From CAZEGV01 sp964511645 (GTDB lineage: Bacteria; Bacteroidota; Bacteroidia; Cytophagales; JAAEPT01): a stretch of 24,931 nucleotides of DNA. The stretch covers positions 1-24,931 of the forward strand of contig CAZEGV010000039.1 of the NCBI GenBank assembly GCA_964511645.1, given 5' to 3'. Made by a program: the position numbers and the translations under genes. Below the pieces are notes generated by a model, which had not been told where the DNA came from, made no database searches, and was given only the letters and a program-made list of their open reading frames with translations. This document shows positions 16,274 to 22,516 of this stretch, piece after piece. The first letter of the stretch is position 1; each line of letters opens with the position of its first letter.

Positions 16274-17794
16274 CTATAAGGGGTTTTTCAATTTAAATAA
16301 CCTTAACGTCTTTCCTATATATTTCTCTTCTGAGAGATATATCCATAACTCAGGAAAGTCCTCAATTTCTTTGTTGTCAACAATAAGATATTCCGCACCT
16401 CTATTGATATAGGATTCTATCCTTATTTTAGACTTTCCATTTTCGTTAGTAATCACTTCTAACAACTCTCCCTTTCGAGTAAATGAAAAACCTTTTGTGT
16501 GTGCGTAATAATGATAAACGCATCTTGACCCATCTATCCCTACTATTGTGATACTTCCTTTTGGAATAAGGTTATCGATTTTCGTTCTACTCTCTTTGGC
16601 GGTAAACTCTGAAGGCAAATTACTCCCTCCGCTTAACCAATGATGATGTACTCTAGCAAACGCCAAAAAAGGCATTAAGACCATCAACAACATCATCCAT
16701 TTAGTGTATTTATCCCATAAGGAATTTAAACCTACTGCAACCAACATGAATAAAATAATAAATGTAGGAAACAAATAATATGTATGAGACTTCATCTCTT
16801 CTAATTCTAAAATATAATACACAATTAAGCCTAGAACCCAAACAAGAAACCCAATAAACAAGCTAGACTGACGTAGTCTAGACTTTACTAAGTAAACAAA
16901 CCCAAAAACAAAAGGTACAACACTAGTAAAACCTAATATATACTCTGGTAAGTCTACAAATAGGTTTGTCAAAACGATGGTTACAATTTCTTTAACATCA
17001 GTTAAAGGTCTTAAAATTAAACCAAAATCATGTAAGCCAGAGGTTTCTATTAAATAATCGGCATAAACATACCACGCTACTGATGTGAAAAATGAAATTC
17101 CTCCGTATAAAAAAATCATTATCATCTCTTTTATAGAATAGCTTTTACTCATCAATCCTTGAATTACCGTCACTAAAACCAAAGCACCAAAAGACAAATA
17201 CTGAAGTTTGGTTAAGCCTGCTAAAGTTGTAAAAAAGAGTGCTAAAAAGATATACTTATTACTACGTAAAGTATTCCATTTCAAGAAATACAACAACCCG
17301 CCAATAGATGCTGATAATGCCAAGATATCTGGCAAGGCATTGGTTGAATGATAATACAATACTGGACTCCACATAAATGCCCAAACGCCAAAAAAACCTA
17401 TCCTTTTACTATTCGATAAAAAGACCAATAATTCATAAAAGAAATAAAGTCCTAAGCCAAAAAATAAAAAAGAGACGATCCTATTAATCGACTCATGATA
17501 CCCACCTAATGCTTTACTAATTAAAGCTACGCTTATCTCAAAGGAAGGAAATTGCATCCCTGTAACTCCTTCTGTATCACCCCTACTATCCACACGTGGA
17601 CAGAAAACATTCATGTCTTCCTCTACGAAATTTCTTGCCACAGCAGAAGTATTACACTGCCTCCACACATGAGCCCCTTGAGGAGGTAGGTTCAAGAAAA
17701 AAACATGTGATAGTATATAAAAGAAGGAGACAAAAAGAAATGTTTTTTGTCTTGACTGAATAACCTTATTAAAGAACAATATTATTTTACTCAT
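16274..17794 (-). CDS. GT-C (PMT/ArnT-like) membrane glycosyltransferase
   Basis: Protein of 506 residues with about eleven membrane helices and a soluble C-terminal region (about 390-506). The first periplasmic loop carries GAHVWRQCNTSAVARNF (40-56) and PRVD (66-69), typical of bacterial family-39/ArnT-like transferases that move a sugar from a polyprenyl-phosphate carrier to lipid A, a glycan or protein. The next loop contains SPVLYYHSTNALPD. Last gene of a three-gene operon: its ATG lies inside the end of the deacetylase gene, with an 8-base overlap (ATGAGTAA), which implies translational coupling. No terminator is visible in the 14 bases before the convergent gene. Acceptor unknown. Confidence 0.85.
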   Translation of the reverse strand: MSKIILFFNKVIQSRQKTFLFVSFFYILSHVFFLNLPPQGAHVWRQCNTSAVARNFVEEDMNVFCPRVDSRGDTEGVTGMQFPSFEISVALISKALGGYHESINRIVSFLFFGLGLYFFYELLVFLSNSKRIGFFGVWAFMWSPVLYYHSTNALPDILALSASIGGLLYFLKWNTLRSNKYIFLALFFTTLAGLTKLQYLSFGALVLVTVIQGLMSKSYSIKEMIMIFLYGGISFFTSVAWYVYADYLIETSGLHDFGLILRPLTDVKEIVTIVLTNLFVDLPEYILGFTSVVPFVFGFVYLVKSRLRQSSLFIGFLVWVLGLIVYYILELEEMKSHTYYLFPTFIILFMLVAVGLNSLWDKYTKWMMLLMVLMPFLAFARVHHHWLSGGSNLPSEFTAKESRTKIDNLIPKGSITIVGIDGSRCVYHYYAHTKGFSFTRKGELLEVITNENGKSKIRIESYINRGAEYLIVDNKEIEDFPELWIYLSEEKYIGKTLRLFKLKNPL

Positions 17795-18569
17795 ACTTTA
17801 TAAATTCTTGAAAAGTTGTAAATTCAGCTCTTTTCTGACCCCAAACAATGAATTTCTCTAAATTATTTAATAATTTTTTTCCTGACCTATTTGTAATATA
17901 AAAAGGCAATCCAAACTTTTCTTTATCTCTTAAATTAACGAACTCCCAAGGATGGAAATAAATATTCAGGTAATTGTCTTTTTTAAGTGTTTTACTAGAG
18001 AGGTGTCTGACAAACCAAAACGGAAAATTATGAAAGGTTAACCAAAACAAAGGAAATCTCAAGATAGGAGAAACTGATGCCGGTATTTCTAGTAAATCTT
18101 TGATTTTAAAAAAAGTTCTAGGTTCTTTTAAGTTATTATACCTACCTGGTATATAAGTAGGGTGTACTGATGAATCATAAGTATAACCTGCTTTTGATAT
18201 CTCGTTTTTATCCAAAGGCATCATACGAGCCATTCTATAACCAACAATGGGTTTATTGATGATTTCTTCTAATTTATCTTTAGATTTTTTTAAATCCTTG
18301 TAATCAAATGTAGAATGGTAATAACCGTGAGAAGCAATTTCGTGTTTTTCTGCAATTTCATTCATCAGTTCGGGATGATGAATAGCATAATTAGCAGTTG
18401 TAAAGAATGTTGCTTTAGCATTATACTTATCTAAAAGAATCAAAACATTCATCAAACCTTCTGTAGATACTTTGAATTGTTCTTCTAGCGAAAGTTCTTT
18501 TCCATAGTCTAATGTAGGAGTATCGAATTCTTCTACATCAAAACTCAATAATATTTGTTTAGCTCTCAT
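17787..18569 (-). CDS. Polysaccharide deacetylase (NodB-type), ArnD/NaxD-like role proposed
   Basis: Protein of 260 residues with the NodB carbohydrate esterase 4 pattern: SFDVEEFD (9-16) in the catalytic-base position, ATFFTTANYA, metal-binding HGYYH (His81 and His85), GYRMARM (Arg112), YDSSVHP with Asp132, and the C-terminal IYFHPWE (His206). The layout resembles deacetylases of exopolysaccharide loci more than ArnD itself. There is no signal peptide or membrane helix, so it acts in the cytoplasm or at the inner face of the membrane. Middle gene of the operon, overlapping both neighbours (11 bases with the GT2 gene, 8 with the GT-C gene). I infer that it removes an acyl group from the lipid-linked sugar made by the GT2 protein. 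Confidence 0.88.
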   Translation of the reverse strand: MRAKQILLSFDVEEFDTPTLDYGKELSLEEQFKVSTEGLMNVLILLDKYNAKATFFTTANYAIHHPELMNEIAEKHEIASHGYYHSTFDYKDLKKSKDKLEEIINKPIVGYRMARMMPLDKNEISKAGYTYDSSVHPTYIPGRYNNLKEPRTFFKIKDLLEIPASVSPILRFPLFWLTFHNFPFWFVRHLSSKTLKKDNYLNIYFHPWEFVNLRDKEKFGLPFYITNRSGKKLLNNLEKFIVWGQKRAEFTTFQEFIKYE

Positions 18570-19500
18570 CTTTAATATTATGCTTCTTAATTAAGTATAA
18601 TGGTCTTTGCTTGGCTTGAATAAATAGTTTACCAATATACTCTCCCAAAATTCCTAAGGTCAATAATTGAAAACCTCCTATAAATGTGGTAAAAATAATA
18701 AGAGAAGTCCAACCTGTAATATTTTTATTCGTGAAAAAATAAGTGAATAACGCTACAAATCCATACAAAAAACCAACCATCGATAATACCAATCCAATAT
18801 AAAAAGCCAACCGAAGAGGCTTAACGCTAAAAGAGGTAATCCCTGCTAAAGCCAACTGTAGCATTTTTCGGGTAGAATATTTTGTAGTCCCACTAAATCT
18901 TTCTCCTGGAGTAAACTTAACATAAGTTGTTTTATATCCCACCCATTGAAACAAACCCCTTAAAAAGATATCTTGCTCATTAAACTGTTTAATAGCAATT
19001 GCTACTTTTTGATCAATCAACCTAAAATCAGCTGACCCCTCTTCAATTCTAATATAAGACAGGTTGTTAATTATTTTATAAAAAAGAGATGATGTAAACC
19101 GTTTAAAAAAAGATGCTTTTTCATCTATTTCTCTTTTGGTAAAAACAATATCATTCCCCTCTCTCCATTTCTCTATCAGGGTTGGTAAAATAGATGGGGG
19201 ATGTTGCATATCACCATCCATACTAATGACACAATGTCCATCAGACACATCCAAACCTGCTTTTAATGCGATTTGATGACCAAAATTACGTGATAAAGAA
19301 AGATACTTAACATTAGAGAACTCTTGACTCAATTCAATCAAGTACGATAAAGTATCATCACAGCTTCCATCATCGACCAAAATAATAGTGAAATTATATT
19401 CTTTCAGTACTTCCTGCAAAGCACTTACTACAACTTCTGTGTTTTCACCTTCGTTATAACACGGAATCACAATATTAATTAGCTCTTGATTCTTAATCAT
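18559..19500 (-). CDS. GT2 polyprenyl-phosphate glycosyltransferase (GtrB/ArnC/DPM1-like)
   Basis: Transfers a sugar from a nucleotide donor to polyprenyl phosphate on the cytoplasmic face of the inner membrane. I use the ATG at 19500 (313 residues); a TTG codon sits directly before it. Counting with that extra codon, the GT-A domain shows VIPCYNEGEN (12-21), VDDGS (43-47) and metal-binding DGDMQHP (96-102), then SADFRL and FLRGLFQWVGY. Two C-terminal membrane helices follow (about 231-257 and 266-293). This topology is typical of GtrB and ArnC. First gene of the operon; its end overlaps the deacetylase start by 11 bases (ATGAGAGCTAA). The sugar is unknown. Confidence 0.92.
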   Translation of the reverse strand: MIKNQELINIVIPCYNEGENTEVVVSALQEVLKEYNFTIILVDDGSCDDTLSYLIELSQEFSNVKYLSLSRNFGHQIALKAGLDVSDGHCVISMDGDMQHPPSILPTLIEKWREGNDIVFTKREIDEKASFFKRFTSSLFYKIINNLSYIRIEEGSADFRLIDQKVAIAIKQFNEQDIFLRGLFQWVGYKTTYVKFTPGERFSGTTKYSTRKMLQLALAGITSFSVKPLRLAFYIGLVLSMVGFLYGFVALFTYFFTNKNITGWTSLIIFTTFIGGFQLLTLGILGEYIGKLFIQAKQRPLYLIKKHNIKDES

Positions 19501-19555
19501 CAATTAAGGGTATATTTTATCAGTAAAACTACATATTAATTCCTATGATAACATA

Positions 19556-19593
19556 GATATTCTCTTTCTTTTCTAGAAAAGAAAGAGAATATC
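19556..19593. repeat. Perfect 38-base palindrome in a divergent promoter region
   Basis: Two 17-base arms (19556-19572 and 19577-19593) are exact reverse complements around CTAG, which is itself self-complementary, so the whole 38 bases is one perfect palindrome. It lies between the starts of two divergent genes, 34 bases upstream of the U32 gene -7 box, and lacks a T-tract. It could be an operator, a cruciform site or a terminator of an unseen transcript. Confidence 0.85.
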
Positions 19594-19626
19594 ACAGATT
19601 TTAAAATGATACCTCTGGTTTTTACT

Positions 19627-19634
19627 TATCTTTG
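19627..19634 (+). promoter_or_regulatory. -7 promoter box of the U32/ferredoxin genes
   Basis: TATCTTTGCA is a perfect TAnnTTTG box with the common GCA extension, 17 bases before the ATG. An exact TTG is absent; the nearest related bases are ATG at 19606-19608. Confidence 0.6.
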
Positions 19635-19651
19635 CATTCAGATTTATAAAA

Positions 19652-20887
19652 ATGGATAAGAACAGAATAGAATTAATGGCTCCCGCTGGGAACTTTGAAT
19701 CAATGACAGCTGCATTAAAAGCAGGCGCGGACTCAGTATATTTTGGTGTAGAGCAGCTCAATATGAGAGCAAGAGCTACTATGAATTTTACTTTAGATAA
19801 CCTAGAAGAGGTAGCAGAATTATGTGCTTCTTATGGTGCTAAGTCTTATATCACATTAAACACTATTGTGTATGACCATGACTTAAATTTAGTCAAGAGA
19901 ATCATAACACAAGCAAAAGAAAGCGGAATCTCTGCAATCATTGTAGCCGATCAAGCCGCTATTAGCTATGCCAAGCAAGCTGGGATGGAAGTACACATTT
20001 CTACCCAAGTAAATGTCACCAACATTGAAACGGTAAAATTCTACGCAATGTTTGCCGATGTAATGGTAATGGCTCGTGAGCTAAGCGTCAAGCAGATGAA
20101 AGACATTGCAGATGCTGTAATCAAAGAAGATGTACGTGGACCATCAGGGAAACTTGTTCAAATTGAAGTTTTTGCTCACGGAGCATTATGTATGGCGGTC
20201 TCTGGAAAATGCTATTTGAGTTTACACTCACACAATTCTTCTGCCAATAGAGGTGCTTGTATTCAAAACTGCCGTAGGTCTTATACTGTAAAAGATGACG
20301 AAGGAAACGAGCTATTAATTGACAATGAGTTCATTATGTCACCAAAAGATTTGTGTACGATTGATTTTTTGGATCAACTGCTTGATACAGGTATTACGGT
20401 AATGAAAATAGAAGGGAGAGGAAGAGCTCCTGAATACGTAAAAACTGTAATAGAATGCTATAGAGAAGCAATTGACTCTTATTATGATGGTACTTATAAC
20501 GAAGAGAAGGTAGCAGCATGGATGAAACGCCTAGAATCAGTTTATAACAAAGGTTTCTGGAGTGGTTATTATCTTGGGCAAAAGATGGGGGAATGGTCAA
20601 AGAAAAAAGATTCTTCGGCAACACAAAAAAAGGTTTTTCTTGGAAAAGGCTTACACTACTATCCTAAAATCAATGTAGGAGAGTTTAAGTTGGAATCTCA
20701 TTCATTAAAAGTAGGTGACAAAATACTAGTTACAGGACCAACTACTGGCGTACTAGAACAAACTATTGAAGAAATCAGAGTAGATGGGAAGGTAGTGAAG
20801 GATGCAAAAAAAGGAGAGGAAATTTCTTTTAAAGTTGATGAAAGAATTCGTATGAATGACAAACTTTACAAAGTAGTTCCTGCCTAA
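19652..20887 (+). CDS. trhP: U32-family protein, probable tRNA 5-hydroxyuridine synthesis protein TrhP
   Basis: Protein of 411 residues annotated in many genomes as a U32 peptidase. The family signature is intact: EVFAHGALCMAVSGKCYLS (172-190). The N-terminal TIM-barrel part opens ELMAPAGNFESMTAALKAGAD. Conserved cysteines at 180, 187, 203, 207 and 235 can supply the iron-sulfur cluster found in RlhA/TrhP proteins. The C-terminal beta domain (about 330-411) is present. In E. coli and Bacillus, TrhP makes 5-hydroxyuridine at tRNA position 34 using prephenate; length fits TrhP rather than the longer RlhA. Protease activity is doubtful. The ferredoxin gene follows after a single base, supporting a redox or iron-sulfur function. 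Confidence 0.82.
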   Translation: MDKNRIELMAPAGNFESMTAALKAGADSVYFGVEQLNMRARATMNFTLDNLEEVAELCASYGAKSYITLNTIVYDHDLNLVKRIITQAKESGISAIIVADQAAISYAKQAGMEVHISTQVNVTNIETVKFYAMFADVMVMARELSVKQMKDIADAVIKEDVRGPSGKLVQIEVFAHGALCMAVSGKCYLSLHSHNSSANRGACIQNCRRSYTVKDDEGNELLIDNEFIMSPKDLCTIDFLDQLLDTGITVMKIEGRGRAPEYVKTVIECYREAIDSYYDGTYNEEKVAAWMKRLESVYNKGFWSGYYLGQKMGEWSKKKDSSATQKKVFLGKGLHYYPKINVGEFKLESHSLKVGDKILVTGPTTGVLEQTIEEIRVDGKVVKDAKKGEEISFKVDERIRMNDKLYKVVPA

Positions 20888-20888
20888 A

Positions 20889-21116
20889 ATGGTTATTATC
20901 ACTCAAATAAGAGAGAGATGTATCGGTTGTAATTACTGTGTAGAGCTTGCACCAGAATTTTGGAGAATGTCCAAAAAAGATGGGAAAAGTGTACTGTTAT
21001 GCGCTAAAAACAAAAAAGGACATTTTACAATCCGAACAGGGGATGAAAACTTAGAAGAAAATGAAGCCGCAGCCAAGGCTTGCCCAGTAAACATTATTAA
21101 AATCTCTCAGATATAA
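20889..21116 (+). CDS. Ferredoxin, single [4Fe-4S] type
   Basis: Protein of 75 residues with the ferredoxin pattern CIGCNYC (Cys11, Cys14, Cys17) and a distant fourth ligand in ACPVNII near the C-terminus. This is enough for one 4Fe-4S cluster. The second cluster of bacterial-type 2[4Fe-4S] ferredoxins is missing; the middle of the protein is a basic insertion (LLCAKNKKGHF) that has one further Cys. It acts as a small cytoplasmic electron carrier or cluster donor. The ATG lies one base after the U32 stop, so the two genes form one transcription unit and may act together. Confidence 0.88.
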   Translation: MVIITQIRERCIGCNYCVELAPEFWRMSKKDGKSVLLCAKNKKGHFTIRTGDENLEENEAAAKACPVNIIKISQI

Positions 21117-21120
21117 AATA

Positions 21121-21753
21121 TTATGCGGGTGAGAAACTCAAAAAAAGACTTTCTTTAATTCGTTTTAACCGTTTAACGAAAGAAAACTCACTAATAAAAT
21201 CCCATTTAGACTTTTTAGACTTAGGATCATAAAGCAAGCCTGTACACAAGCAATTTTTTCGGTCTTTATTTTGTAAAATCTCATAATTGACACAAGCTTG
21301 GCAACCTTTCCAAAACTCGTTATCATCAGTAAGTTCAGAAAAAGGAACAGGTTGATAACCTAGCTCAGAATTAATCTTCATCACGGCAAAACTAGTGGTA
21401 AGTCCAAATAATTTTGCTTTAGGGAATTTCTCACGTGAATGTTCAAAAGCTTTCACCTTTATTTTTCGTGCTAAACCATGCTTTCTATACTCTGGAAAAA
21501 CAATGAGCCCAGAATTAGCAACAAATTTATTATGCCCCCAACTCTCTATATAACAGAAACCTGCCACACTGTTATCTTCTTTATAAATAGCTATAATAGC
21601 TTTCCCTTCAGACATCTTAAGCTGAATATACTCTGGACTACGCTTAGCAATACCTGTGCCTCTCGCTTTTGCACTCTCTGCCATCTCGTCACAAATTGTC
21701 TGTGCGTGATAGAGATCCATTTTACTAGCTATTTTTATAATGAATTTAGACAT
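21121..21753 (-). CDS. GNAT-family N-acetyltransferase
   Basis: Cytoplasmic acyl-CoA transferase of 210 residues. The GNAT core covers about 5-135: VFPEYRKHGLARKIK (86-100) is the acetyl-CoA pyrophosphate loop, and FAVMKINSELGYQPV the last helix and strand. A C-terminal extension carries Cys151, Cys154, Cys168 and Cys170 (CQAC, CLC), a likely zinc knuckle. It resembles the GNAT protein that in many Bacteroidota precedes argG in arginine gene clusters and has been considered a possible glutamate N-acetyltransferase; that link is from memory and no arginine gene lies in this window. It converges on the ferredoxin gene with a 4-base gap. Confidence 0.82.
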   Translation of the reverse strand: MSKFIIKIASKMDLYHAQTICDEMAESAKARGTGIAKRSPEYIQLKMSEGKAIIAIYKEDNSVAGFCYIESWGHNKFVANSGLIVFPEYRKHGLARKIKVKAFEHSREKFPKAKLFGLTTSFAVMKINSELGYQPVPFSELTDDNEFWKGCQACVNYEILQNKDRKNCLCTGLLYDPKSKKSKWDFISEFSFVKRLKRIKESLFLSFSPA

Positions 21754-22059
21754 TCAGTAGGGTTTCGATATTTTTAAATGAGGAACAGAACAAAAACCGT
21801 GGGACAATACTCTCCCCATCTATATCCTTGAATTGGGATTTAACTTTTTATTATATGCTTCACTTAAAATCATATCGTTTAACCATTAAGTCCGCAAATT
21901 TAATAAAATGATAGTATATATGCTAGTGATGAGTAAATGAAAACTACAATTGTTACACTGACCCAAAAGAATTTACCCATAAAAAAACGTAACCTTCTAC
22001 CAAACCTATCCGTAAACTGATAAAAGTCGCATTTAGTACAATTAAAAATCACTTTATAT
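21754..22059. other. 306-base intergenic region between divergent genes
   Basis: Gene-free and AT-rich. It must hold promoters for the GNAT gene (minus) and the small protein gene (plus). The only good box I see is TAAATTTG on the minus strand (21895-21902), which would give the GNAT mRNA a leader of about 140 bases. I see no convincing plus-strand box, riboswitch or copy of the dispersed repeat. Confidence 0.4.
21895..21902 (-). promoter_or_regulatory. Candidate -7 box for the GNAT gene
   Basis: The minus strand reads TAAATTTGCGG, a perfect TAnnTTTG match. It lies about 140 bases upstream of the GNAT ATG, and no TTG at the usual upstream spacing was found, so the assignment is tentative. 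Confidence 0.4.
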
Positions 22060-22335
22060 ATGGAAATTACAAGAGAAGGAGTTCGCAGATTACTTTTTGG
22101 TGATGAAGATGTTTTATCCGAAAAAGAACAAAAATCAATCCGCCGTTACAAACTAAACAGGGCTTTAGTCTTAGGAAATCTATATAAAAGAAAAGTAAAA
22201 ATCCATTTAAAAACTACAGAAGGAGTTTTTAAAAGATTAGATACTACTATTTGGGGAGTAGGCGAAGAGTTTGTATCGCTTAAAGACGGAGTATCTGTAC
22301 CTATAAGAGGTATCACAGATATTGATTTTTCATAA
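22060..22335 (+). CDS. Small protein of unknown function, Sm/SH3-like C-terminal half
   Basis: Protein of 91 residues, no signal peptide or membrane helix. Residues 1-38 are charged and probably helical (LSEKEQKSIRRYKLNRAL). Residues about 43-91 alternate as beta strands (KVKIHLKTTEG, FKRLDTTIWGVGEEFVSLKDG, VSVPIRGITDIDF), as in small SH3-like or Sm-like barrels that bind RNA or protein. I have an impression of similar short proteins in other Bacteroidota but cannot name a family. Codon use and an intrinsic terminator directly downstream support a real gene. It lies between the GNAT and aconitase genes with no operon partner. Confidence 0.7.
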   Translation: MEITREGVRRLLFGDEDVLSEKEQKSIRRYKLNRALVLGNLYKRKVKIHLKTTEGVFKRLDTTIWGVGEEFVSLKDGVSVPIRGITDIDFS

Positions 22336-22363
22336 GAAACTATTTAGAATACATTTAAATAAC

Positions 22364-22386
22364 AGGGTTTTTATACAAAAAGCCCT
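22364..22386 (+). terminator. Terminator after the 91-residue protein gene
   Basis: AGGGTTTTT (22364-22372) and AAAAA-G-CCCT (22377-22386) pair with one bulged G around loop ATAC, 28 bases past the stop codon. The T-run after it is delayed (22405-22411), so termination may be partial. Confidence 0.5.
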
Positions 22387-22467
22387 TTAACTATCTTTTT
22401 TGGCTCAAAACAATTTATTTTATTTTTTTTAACTGCTCTAAAATTACCATTCAATCTGATATTTTTT

Positions 22468-22475
22468 TAAATTCG
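22468..22475 (+). promoter_or_regulatory. Candidate -7 box of the aconitase gene
   Basis: TAAATTCGCA differs from TAnnTTTG(CA) at one base and lies 41 bases before the ATG. It is the only candidate in the gap; no TTG at the expected spacing was found. Confidence 0.4.
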
Positions 22476-22516
22476 CACAGAAGAAAATAGAATCCAAACT
22501 ATACATAATTAATAAT

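Noticed and set aside
19501..19503. TTG as the start codon of the GT2 gene
   Set aside because: An ATG follows directly in frame at 19500 and the extra residue adds nothing conserved, so the ATG is preferred.
21478..21777. 99-codon plus-strand reading frame opposite the GNAT gene
   Set aside because: It is antisense to a well-supported acetyltransferase gene and encodes no recognisable protein.
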